In this document: positions 28,887 to 37,308 of the stretch, in pieces
Numbering within the stretch: the stretch's first letter is position 1
Layout: every line of letters begins with the position of its first letter
Assembly: GCA_907163375.1 (NCBI GenBank)
Contig: CAJQUW010006370.1
Coordinates: 1-64,000, forward strand
Origin: Prostheceraeus crozeri
Taxonomy: Eukaryota > Platyhelminthes > Polycladida > Euryleptidae
Reading direction: 5' to 3'
Length of the DNA stretch: 64,000 bases
Made by a program: the position numbers and the translations under genes
Notes under the pieces: generated by a model
Databases searched by the model: none
Told to the model about the DNA's origin: nothing
The model's input: only the letters and a program-made list of their open reading frames with translations

Positions 28887-28955
28887 ATGATAGTATTCGC
28901 CAGTCCGAAGACTGCCCAGGGCAAACCGCGAGGAGGTTCTATCATGTCTTGCCCC
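28887..28955 (-). ncRNA. HDV-like self-cleaving ribozyme, copy 2
   Basis: Identical or nearly identical to copy 1 through all helices: P1 with the terminal G.U, P2 AUGAUAG/CUAUCAU, P3 ACC/GGU with loop UCCUCGC, UUCG-capped P4 and GGCGAAU. It sits in the block 28857-28998. Cleavage is expected 5' of 28955, about 50 bases after the stop codon of the gene at 29006-29272. Confidence 0.9.
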
Positions 28956-29005
28956 ATGGTGGCCCTTAAGAGAGCCGATGGTTCGTTCTCGGGAGTAGCG
29001 TCATC

Positions 29006-29272
29006 CTACAGCCTACCAATTCTGCTGAGAGAGTCAAAGACTCTCTCTTTGGTAGCACTGTCGACTTCCACACTAACTGGCACATGACTAAAAATTGGAA
29101 TGTAGCGCCATTCCGTTGGATTGACAGCAGTTGCTGTCATCGGATTGCCAATCCGAGCAAGATTGTTGTGGACTCTGTCTTGCTCCTCTAGCCTGACGAA
29201 CTCCTCAAATAAATTTCGCGGCCTTAACTGCGGTCCGCGAGGAGAGCTGACTTGACTGTTCGGCGTCTGCAT
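29006..29272 (-). CDS. Small accessory protein upstream of ribozyme 2
   Basis: 88 residues starting MQTPNSQVSSPRGPQL, followed by RNLFEEFVRLEEQDRVHNNL, a helical stretch, then EWRYIPIFSHVPVSVEVD and a short helix ERVFDSLSRIG. No family recognised and no obvious similarity to the other cassette gene. A TATATAAA box lies only about 32 bases before the ATG, so transcription would begin at or very near the start codon. The ribozyme-bearing repeat begins about 8 bases after the stop codon. Confidence 0.6.
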   Translation of the reverse strand: MQTPNSQVSSPRGPQLRPRNLFEEFVRLEEQDRVHNNLARIGNPMTATAVNPTEWRYIPIFSHVPVSVEVDSATKERVFDSLSRIGRL

Positions 29273-29303
29273 GATTGAAATGAAATGAAATGAGAGGCAG
29301 TGG

Positions 29304-29311
29304 TTTATATA
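29304..29311 (-). promoter_or_regulatory. TATA box of the 29.0-kb gene
   Basis: Minus-strand TATATAAA, about 32 bases upstream of the ATG at 29272, and about 20 bases beyond the end of the ribozyme copy 3 block. Confidence 0.7.
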
Positions 29312-29362
29312 CCCCTCTAACGCGACGCAACGTTCAAGTTGACTGATAGCAGATTCAACTTA

Positions 29363-29431
29363 ATGATAGTATTCGCCAGTCCGAAGACTGCCCAGGGCAA
29401 ACCGCGTGGAGGTTCTATCATGTCTTGCCCC
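29363..29431 (-). ncRNA. HDV-like self-cleaving ribozyme, copy 3
   Basis: Same fold as copies 1 and 2 with a few base differences, mostly outside the helices. P1, P2, P3, the UUCG-capped P4 and the GGCGAAU joining strand are all present. It lies in the block 29331-29472, downstream of the coiled-coil gene and of a candidate intron (29510-29566) whose last exon leads straight into it. Activity of this copy is less certain than of the other two. Confidence 0.8.
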
Positions 29432-29569
29432 TAGGTGGCCCTTAAGAGAGCCGATGGTTCGTTCTCGGGAGTGACGTGATGGGGTGGTGAAGGCGGGCAA
29501 AGATCTGCAATGAAAATGATATGTATTAGAATAGGATATACTATCTTATTTACTTTTTCACTTACCAAG

Positions 29570-30640
29570 TTAGTCATCCTTAGGTAGTCTCGCGCGTTTC
29601 CGAATCGAAAATTTGTGGAGATGGCCGCGCATTCGTAAGCTGGCGTGGAGGCATTTTTTCGTGGGATGACCATTGTAGCATAGGATGGATTCGTCTAAAT
29701 TCTGGTTTACGAGTACTTCGCCGGCCAAATGATTGTCCCGAATAGGGATGTGAAATTCAAACAAACGATCCTCATTCACACGTTCCCACTCATCCCTCAT
29801 GCGCTCCAACTTCTCACACGCCTGCCTCTCATCACCCCGCCGAGCCACAGTCCTCTCCAACTCAACATTCCTCGCTCTCAACACACTCATCTCCTTCATC
29901 ATCTCCTCAAACTTCGCCTCTGCATCTCTCATTCTTCTCTCCGCAGCACTCGCCCTCTTCTCACACGCATCATTCTTCTCTTCCAACTCTCGCGTCTTAT
30001 TCTTCAAATCAGTCACACAACGCCTCATTCTAATGTTTTCATCCGCCACCTCCTTCGACTTCAAATCCTTCTTTTTCAACTCATCCAACTCCTTCACAAC
30101 TTCATCCTTCACTTTCTTCAAACTCTCAAACTTATTCACTAACAAATCATGCGCCATCTGCTGCGAAACATGCCTCTTCTCTTCATCCTTCAACCACCTC
30201 GCCGACTGCATACGAATCCCACCACTCTTCACTTTTGGGGAAGATGAGCTCTTCGGGGGGTCGGTGATGACGATGTTGGACACCTCCGATGACGAAGAGC
30301 TCAACTTCCTCACACGCTTCCTCACACGCTCCCTATCTAAATCCACATCATCCTCATCATCACTCTCAAGCACTCTCTTCCGCTGCTCAATCTCACCCTC
30401 CAACGACGCAACCGCTCTCGCCAACTCATCATTCTCAACAACATTCTCAACAACATTCTCAACAACATTCGCAACATTCGCCAACATTCGCTCCCTCTCT
30501 TCCACAATCAACTGCGTAAATCTCAAATCAGTCACTAAACCACCACTACAGTCAGCATGCACTCTGTAAAAACGCGCCTCATCCTCATCACCCTTCAGCA
30601 CTCTACACTTCACGCAAGCAACCCTATTCAAGACAATCAT
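29570..30640 (-). CDS. Coiled-coil protein with N-terminal zinc-like motif, upstream of ribozyme 3
   Basis: 356 residues. The N-terminus has CVKCRVLKGDEDEARFYRVH then ADC, a possible C-x2-C...H...C zinc site. Then come NVVENVVENVVEN repeats, an acidic stretch (ESDDEDDVDLDRE), a serine-rich stretch, and a long heptad-type coiled coil over about residues 160-300 (many E-K-L-R repeats). It ends with a basic, histidine-rich tail. A donor-like GTAAGT lies just after the stop and a TTTCATTGCAG acceptor near 29510, so the message may be spliced before ribozyme 3. Upstream, a TATA box at 31337 and a donor at 31295 point to a leader intron. A structural, filament-like or scaffold role is possible. No family recognised. 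Confidence 0.6.
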   Translation of the reverse strand: MIVLNRVACVKCRVLKGDEDEARFYRVHADCSGGLVTDLRFTQLIVEERERMLANVANVVENVVENVVENDELARAVASLEGEIEQRKRVLESDDEDDVDLDRERVRKRVRKLSSSSSEVSNIVITDPPKSSSSPKVKSGGIRMQSARWLKDEEKRHVSQQMAHDLLVNKFESLKKVKDEVVKELDELKKKDLKSKEVADENIRMRRCVTDLKNKTRELEEKNDACEKRASAAERRMRDAEAKFEEMMKEMSVLRARNVELERTVARRGDERQACEKLERMRDEWERVNEDRLFEFHIPIRDNHLAGEVLVNQNLDESILCYNGHPTKKCLHASLRMRGHLHKFSIRKRARLPKDD

Positions 30641-31336
30641 GTGGCCGGTGCCCGCCTACTTCACATGAGCTTTGGCGTCCGCACTGGGATTAACTCGCCC
30701 ACAAGAGCACATTTTGATATGGTATTTTCTGTTTCTGTCGTTTGCCATGTTAGATTTATCGTTAGCTGTAAGATAATGAAATTTGTATAAGTTTGGAATC
30801 ATGTAGTACAGTCATATTCCTAAAGAGTGTAGTGAGTGGCACTCGATCCCGTCGACAGCCCGAAGGCCTTGTACTGATCACTAGGGAAGTGAGAGATCTT
30901 CCCCGATACCCGCTCTTTACAGCTGAAGACATCATTGTCACTGCCCCGAAGTGGTAACAGGAACGCCGAGTCAAAGGTAGTGATCAGTAGCTGAGATCCA
31001 ACCCCTCAAAGCTGCCTTAGACTTAGTTAAATTTCAAATCTGATAGCAGATTTGAACTCAGGATACTTGAAAACCTTAGTCTATATGTTAAAACTTTGAA
31101 AAAACTGAAAATTAAGAATTTTTAAAAAATTCCGCATTTTACTACTCATACTACTTTTAAAAAATTTTATCAGTAGTAAAGACACTATCAAACTCTATCA
31201 TACAAACTTTGAAGTAGCAAGATAGCTTGCCTACTTCAAAAGATAGAGTCCTTTGCACCCGATATCGGGAGCTCAGAGCGACGACCGTCGCTTACCTCGT
31301 CCTTCGATGAAGTGATCAGACTTACGTTGTCGGGGG
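30641..31336 (-). other. Leader and candidate intron of the coiled-coil gene, rich in hairpins
   Basis: On the minus strand a short first exon would end at GACGAG, followed by GTAAG (31291-31295). An acceptor-like CTTACAG lies near 30768 with an ATG shortly after. Within the candidate intron are an inverted pair TACTGATCACTA/TAGTGATCAGTA (near 30869 and 30979), a hairpin TTCAAATCTG-ATAG-CAGATTTGAA (near 31037) and a hairpin TTTGAAGTAG-CAAG-ATAG-CTTG ending CCTACTTCAAA (near 31210). Palindromes CCCGATATCGGG and AGCGACGACCGTCGCT lie near 31259-31292. I see no separate gene. Confidence 0.45.
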
Positions 31337-31344
31337 TTTATATA
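31337..31344 (-). promoter_or_regulatory. TATA box for the coiled-coil transcript
   Basis: Minus-strand TATATAAA followed by CCCCCGACAACG, with a splice-donor-like site about 40 bases on. It is the outermost promoter before the right-hand subterminal repeats. Confidence 0.6.
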
Positions 31345-31515
31345 TGCTCGGAAGAAAACTTAAAATGGCTCTATCTCCGAAAGTATTCATCGTAGCGACA
31401 TGCGGTTTGTTGCAAACGATTTGTCTCATCATTCTTTACAATATGACACCTGAACCATTCTCATATGACCACGGGAAGTTGGTCCGCCAGCACATGTCCA
31501 TGTAACATGCCACAA
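31345..31515. other. Non-genic stretch between promoter and subterminal repeats
   Basis: No gene or repeat unit is recognisable here. It separates the right-arm promoter from the palindromic start of the subterminal repeat array. Confidence 0.4.
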
Positions 31516-31519
31516 GTGA

Positions 31520-31760
31520 AAAAATTCCTAAGTGTGAGAGCTCCAGTGTGGTGAAAATTTTGAAAAATTTAAAACTTCCGAATTTCAACCTGGGACCTTA
31601 ACCAAAACATTTTTCATCAAATTTCACTAACCCCCCCCTCGTTCAGAGAAATTTGATGAAAAATGTTTTGGTGACGGTCCCAGGTCGAAATTCCACACTT
31701 TGGAAAATTTTCAAAATTTTACCCATACAAAGTCACTCTGACACTTAGGATTTTTTCAGG
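31520..31760. repeat. Large palindrome at the inner edge of the right subterminal array
   Basis: Around a centre near 31635 the sequence AACATTTTTCATCAAATTTC on the left is mirrored by GAAATTTGATGAAAAATGTT on the right. The mirror continues outwards through CCTGGGAC/GTCCCAGG and further with more mismatches. The left arm is a diverged inverted copy of the repeat unit that fills the right arm, so the array begins with a head-to-head junction. Confidence 0.7.
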
Positions 31761-33105
31761 TAAGCGAGCTCCGACCTAAAATCTTGTAACCGCTCTAACT
31801 TTTGAACGAAGACAGATAGGAACAAGCCGATTCTTTCACTGAATTTGTCTCACTCTTAGCTTTCAAACGAGCTATTGCACGACAAAATCCGTCCACTAGA
31901 AGCCAAGATAGAAGCTAGCTGTCCGGGGGGGGAGGTCAGTGAAATTTGATGAAAAATGTTTTGGTGGCGGTCCTAGGTCGAAATTCCACACTTTGGAAAA
32001 TTTTCAAAATTTTACCCATACAAAGTCACTCTGACACTTAGGATTTTTTCAGGTGAGCGAGCTCCGACCTAAAATCTTGTAACCGCTCTAACTTTTGAAC
32101 GAAGACAGATAGGAACAAGCCGATTCTTTCACTGAATTTGTCTCACTCTTAGCTTTCAAACGAGCTATTGCACGACAAAATCCGTCCACTAGAAGCCAAG
32201 ATAGAAGCTAGCTGTCCGGGGGGGGGGAGGTCAGTGAAATTTGATGAAAAATGTTTTGGTGGCGGTCCCAGGTCGAAATTCCACACTTTGGAAAATTTTC
32301 AAAATTTTACCCATACAAAGCCACTCTGACACTTAGGATTTTTTCAGGTGAGCGAGCTCCGACCTAAAATCTTGTAACCGCTCTAACTTGTGAACGGCTG
32401 GTCCGATTGACTCGCAACAAAAAATGTTGTCGAGCAGTTTTTTCTCCTCTTTCAAACGAGTAGCTGTAAGACAAAATCCGTCCACTAGAACCAAAGTTAG
32501 AAGATTGCTGTCGGGGGGGGGGGTCAGTGAAATTTGATGAAAAATGTTTTGGTGACGGTCCCAGGTCGAAATTCCACACTTTGGAAAATTTTCAAAATTT
32601 TACCCATACAAAGTCACTCTGACACTTAGGATTTTTTCAGGTAAGCGAGCTCCGACCTAAAATCTTGTAACCGCTCTAACTTTTGAACGGCTGGTCCGAT
32701 TGACTCGCAACAAAAAATGTTGTCGAGCAGTTTTTTCTCCTCTTTCAAACGAGTAGCTGTAAGACAAAATCCGTCCACTAGAACCAAAGTTAGAAGATTG
32801 CTGTCGGGGGGGGTCAGTGAAATTTGATGAAAAATGTTTTGGTGACGGTCCCAGGTCGAAATTCCACACTTTGGAAAATTTTCAAAATTTTACCCATACA
32901 AAGTCACTCTGACACTTAGGATTTTTTCAGGTGAGCGAGCTCCGACCTAAAATCTTGTAACCGCTCTAACTTTTGAACGAAGACAGATAGGAACAAGCCG
33001 ATTCTTTCACTGAATTTGTCTCACTCTTAGCTTTCAAACGAGCTATCGCACGACAAAATCCGTCCACTGGAAGCAAGCTGTCCAGGGGGGGGGGACGTCA
33101 GCCGA
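31640..33105. repeat. Right subterminal tandem array, five units of about 290 bp
   Basis: Units start near 31648, 31937, 32232, 32522 and 32813, each with GAAATTTGATGAAAAATG and each closed by a run of 7-10 G. They share GGTCGAAATTCCACACTTTG and GAGCTCCGACCTAAAATC. Two variants alternate in their second half (AACGAAGACAGATAGG type and AACGGCTGGTCCGATTG type). The left arm has only one full and one partial unit, so unit number differs between the two ends. Confidence 0.85.
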
Positions 33106-33749
33106 AAATTTTTTCTCTCCGATTTCGCTGGAAACATCCTTCCTAACCCAAAATTTCACGTAGATTCCGAATCTGGCCTCCGTTTTCTCATCCGATGCTT
33201 CGTTTGGGCGCTACACACCAAAACGTCCCAAATTCTAACTCTGTCGTTTTTCGAAAAATGTTGAAAATTTTTTCTCACCGATTGCCTTGAAACTCACCCT
33301 ACCGATGCAGAATTTCACGCTGAATCCGAATCTGACCTCCGTTTTCTCATCCGACCACTCCTTCCACTCGAAACAACCCATTTTACAACCCAACATTCAG
33401 CAGATTGCACCAAAAACATCACACACTATAGCCTCAAGACTAATCCTGGCGGTCGCCCACGTCAACCTAGACGGTCGCCCACGTCAACCAGGCGGTCGGA
33501 CCAACTCACCCGAGTCTCACACTCTGTTGTTGCAGAGGGGGGGGGACGTCAGCGAACATGTTGTGAACGTGGACCCACCTGGCCGGCACACCACGACAGA
33601 CCACAACCTCTGTCGTTCCAGAGGGGGGGGGACTCAGACACGAAGCACCACGGCGGCCGACCACGACACTCTGCCGTGCCAGAGGGGGGGGGGGACGCAG
33701 CGATGGCCGCCATCTTGCGCGGTCCAGAAGTGGAGTTTTGCTTACTACT
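32813..33749 (-). repeat. Right terminal inverted repeat of the Polinton
   Basis: Complement of 9512-10450. The outermost bases are AAGTGGAGTTTTGCTTACTACT. G tracts are 9, 9 and 11 long near the tip where the left copy has 8, 8 and 9. The rest is nearly identical, which argues for a young element or for homogenisation between ends. Confidence 0.9.
33522..33694. repeat. Three hairpin-plus-G-tract motifs in the right end
   Basis: CTCTG-loop-CAGAG hairpins at 33522-33537, 33608-33623 and 33669-33684 are each followed at once by a G run. The loops TTGTTG, TCGTTC and CCGTGC differ while the stems are constant, mirroring the left end. Confidence 0.75.
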
Positions 33750-34365
33750 GAGGACGGTTGACATTACAGGCTGTTATCTGTTTCTCAATCATTTCTTGAT
33801 CACATTCCAGGTATGTACTGAAGATTATTGATTCACAGACATTGAATTTGATTTAATAACCGTGCCTCCGATTAAATAATAGGATTAATGATAGGGTTAC
33901 TAAACTGCTGCTGGGTGTGATGTGCAAATAAAAATTCCAAATAAACTTGATTAATAACATAAAATAATCATTCTCAAATCAAAATGAAAACGATGTTTAT
34001 ATATTTTGATACATGCTTGTCTCCTCTCCTCTAGTTAATGATGTTATGACTCACTCATTCATTCATTCATTCATTCGTTCATTGTCTCGTTCATAGCATA
34101 ACTTTTGACTGTATATATCTCAAGAATTTTTCAGACTTTCATCCTAATCACCAATTCACTCACGGTATACAACGGCGATCATGGTGCAAGTGTGTGTTTT
34201 TAGCTTTCATTTCACCCATTCCATACATTGTCATCTTTAATTTTTCTGCCACTCACTTTGACATTACTGTAATTACTTCATATGTACCTTGTTTGTTCCC
34301 ACAAGATGGGCAATAAACTTTTTGAGATTTGAGATTTTGAGATTTTGAGAGAGAGAGAGAAGTCG
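33750..34365 (+). mobile_element. LINE 3' UTR, copy A, with GA-rich tail
   Basis: Nearly identical to 35812-36436. It starts GAGGACGGTTGACATTACAG directly at the Polinton's right end and runs through a CATT microsatellite, a CAATAAAC polyadenylation-like signal (34311) and a tail of TTTGAGA and GAGAGA units. There is no coding part: the element's body should lie to the left but is replaced by the Polinton. The high match to copy B suggests recent activity of this LINE family. Confidence 0.75.
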
Positions 34366-36400
34366 ACGAATACAAATATTTAGGTTATTGGATCACGAAA
34401 AATGACAGAAAACACATAGAAGAGCTAACGAAAAAAGGAAAAGCATCCTCATACGTAACTGCTAAAACTTTGAAGGAGTTCAACTGTGTTGATGGTAGAA
34501 TACTAACCGAAACATTTGAAATGCTAACGGCATCGAAAATGCGATATGGAAGTGAGCTGTTTTTTGATAGAAACTTAACTGACATAAATCGTGTGATCAT
34601 GCAATTTTACAAAAGATTTTACCATTTACGGCTAACTACGCCAAACTATTGCATTATTGGTGAATTTGGTGTCAGACCAATTGAATTTTATTGCTATAAA
34701 TCGGCAATTAACTATTTTCTTAAGTTAAATGATGATAGTACTTCACGATTAATCACACGAACATTCAAAAACATACAAAGCAATATATACCATTAGTCCT
34801 ATCGCAATACATGGTGTGCCAGCATAAGCAATTTATTTGACAAAATCAAATTCAGAGAAATACAAAACCTGGATTACTGTGGAAAGTCCAAAATAATAAT
34901 TAATAATGGTCTGATTGAGTTCTTCAGGAAAGAATGGATCGACAATGCCAAACATAGCACTAAAGGTTTTAATTATTTAGAATTGTGCAGATTCCAATGT
35001 GAATTAAAGCAATATCTAGTACTGAGTAGCGACAAATATAAAATTAATAATATTATCAAAATCGGAACAGGAATTCACACACTGGCAGCAGAAATTGGTA
35101 CGTATCAAAATCGCAGTACATATAAAGATTGTGTCTGTAAACTATGTGACCATAATGACAACGAAGATATCTTTCATTTCATTGTTAAATGTCCATGTTA
35201 TAGTAGTGTGAGATATGTTTTGATTCCGCATCTTAAAGATCTCTCACGGACAAACTTGTATGATTTCATGAACTCAGTAACATGTGTACAGATAAGAATA
35301 GTTAGCGAATATATTGATAGAGCAATGGACATCAAAAATAAAAGAACATAGATAGCAGACAGTAGACGAACCTACGTCTAAGAATGTGTTTCTGCACCAT
35401 CCAGCGATAATGAATGACTTTTCTTTCTAAATAATAAATACAATTAGGAAACGACGATTTCTGGAACATTGAAAATACTAACAAAATACCTGGTCCGACA
35501 TTTATGATATTAAACGCTGCCGACTAAATGCAGAATGAAATCATAGATAGCGGATAGTAACATACCTGATGTCCATGAATGCCACCATACAATATCAACA
35601 GGATTGACTTTTCTAATGAATATGTAAATCAGCTACTTCATCTGATTTCTACGATATAAGTTGGTGAAACGCTAACACTTGATGAATGAACCGAACAAAT
35701 AAAACAATGGGTAGCAGAATTGCATTGTTAAGTGATTGTGAAGATTACTCACAGACATTGAAAGTAGATTATAGGAATATCTCGGTCACTCTCTACTATA
35801 CTTAATCGGAGGACGGTTGACATTACAGGCTGTTATCTGTTTCTCAATCATTTCTTGATCACATTCCAGGTATGTACTGAAGATTATTGATTCACAGACA
35901 TTGAATTTGATTTAATAACCGTGCCTCCGATTAAATAATAGGATTAATGATAGGGTTACTAAACTGCTGCTGGGTGTGATGTGCAAATAAAAATTCCAAA
36001 TAAACTTGATTAATAACATAAAATAATCATTCTCAAATCAAAATGAAAACGATGTTTATATATTTTGATACATGCTTGTCTCCTCTCCTCTAGTTAATGA
36101 TGTTATGACTCATTCATTCATTCATTCATTCATTCATTCGTTCATTGTCTCGTTCATAGCATAACTTTTGACTGTATATATCTCAAGAATTTTTCAGACT
36201 TTCATCCTAATCACCAATTCACTCACGGTATACAACGGCGATCATGGTGCAAGTGTGTGTTTTTAGCTTTCATTTCACCCATTCCATACATTGTCATCTT
36301 TAATTTTTCTGCCACTCACTTTGACATTACTGTAATTACTTCATATGTACCTTGTTTGTTCCCACAAGATGGTCAATAAACTTTTTGAGAATTTGAGATT

Positions 36401-36439
<39 letters not shown>
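34366..36439 (+). mobile_element. 5'-truncated LINE, copy B: ORF2 C-terminus plus 3' UTR
   Basis: It begins right after the GA tail of copy A. The plus frame at about 34363-35351 carries the C-terminal part of a LINE ORF2. It starts EVDEYKYLGYWITK (the post-catalytic YLG block of reverse transcriptase), then TPNYCIIGEFGVRPIEFY, and near the end CVCKLCDHNDNEDIFHFIVKC (the first 20 residues only, CVCKLCDHNDNEDIFHFIVK), a C-x2-C...H...C knuckle. One in-frame stop near 34794 interrupts it. The same protein is found on the minus strand at 38.7-40.2 kb. The 3' UTR has an AATAAA signal and ends in a GA repeat of about 30 bases. The truncated start fits target-primed reverse transcription. Confidence 0.75.
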
Positions 36440-36440
<1 letters not shown>

Positions 36441-37300
36441 ACAAGCCTGTCAAATATTTAACGTTAGAATTATAGTGATGATATCATGCTTGAAACAGAT
36501 GACACATTTGAAATAGCTATATAATTGATATCTCTGACACTTTCCTGTAAGTAGATAGATTGGGAAAATTTACTCAGATTGATGAGATGAAATATATACC
36601 GGACTTCGACTTTGACTTCGTCTGTTATTTGTCACAATTGAAATAGGACTGAATCAGTGTTGAAGTGGAACAAACGTGTAAGATAATGAGTTGTATTTAT
36701 TGATGACGTCATGTATCGATTTGTCGTTTATAGAGATCTAATGCTTTCATGAATGGCCATGTCTATGCCTCGACTAAGTATCGGTTAAGAGGGATGTTTT
36801 ATCATAGCAATCGAATCGCGTACAAATCTCTATGATAGACATCTGTCATTGATATCTATGCGTGGTAGCATGTGTCTGCATTGTTACTTCTCTGTTATCA
36901 AAGTCGACATTAGTAGTTGTCAATATCTCGACATCTCACGCATACTTCATTTCATTATAGTTTTTCGTAGATATCTAGGCGCGTTCGATCTGTTTCTGCA
37001 TGTGCGTTAATGTCAACGCTTAATATTCTTGCATATTACAGGTTTTCCAGTTCGACAATGCGACTATCAGATTAAAGAATATGTTTTAAGATGCAACAAC
37101 GGTATTTCTGTTAATCAGCAGCGTTTTCAATTGAATGATATTATTTTTAATCGGTAGTGATAATAAGTGAGTTTATTATTGGATTTATAAGTTTAATGAG
37201 CGCCAACCTGAAATCATAAATTATTTTATTTAACAGGTAAGTCAATACAAAAAGTTTTGATAATCTTGAAATTTTTTATTCCATTATGAAACAAAACAAG
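36440..37300. other. Non-genic sequence
   Basis: No gene supported. A 14-base string ACCGGACTTCGACT at 36598 recurs at 40199 and may mark the target duplication of the minus-strand LINE insertion. Confidence 0.5.
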
Positions 37301-37308
37301 TACCGTAA

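Larger units (their letters stand above)
9512..33749 (+). mobile_element. Polinton/Maverick element, about 24.2 kb, looks whole
   Basis: The element is bounded by inverted repeats that begin AGTAGTAAGCAAAACTCC, as Polinton ends usually begin with AG. It carries the full Polinton hallmark set: protein-primed PolB, integrase, packaging ATPase, adenain-type protease and major capsid protein, plus basic virion proteins and accessory genes. All core genes are long uninterrupted frames, so I see no clear break in them. The two ends are almost identical over about 940 bp and differ mainly in homopolymer length, which suggests a young copy or recent homogenisation. The six bases outside each end (TCTGTA left, GAGGAC right) do not match, so the expected 6-bp target duplication is absent. 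The left flank is a hAT remnant and the right flank a LINE 3' UTR. It is treated here as an integrated viral fossil. Confidence 0.95.

Noticed and set aside
29431-29673. An 80-residue minus-strand frame overlapping ribozyme 3
   Set aside because: It overlaps the end of the coiled-coil gene, a candidate intron and the ribozyme repeat; it could be an alternative spliced tail but I cannot support it as a gene.
29799-30569. A 256-residue Ser/Phe-rich plus-strand frame
   Set aside because: It is the antisense of the coiled-coil gene; its composition is what complementing a Glu/Lys-rich frame gives.
32364-32869. Two nearly identical frames of about 70 residues
   Set aside because: They arise from the subterminal tandem repeat units and not from genes.
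9506-33755. A 6-bp target duplication around the Polinton
   Set aside because: The bases outside the two ends do not match, even when the borders are shifted by a few bases.
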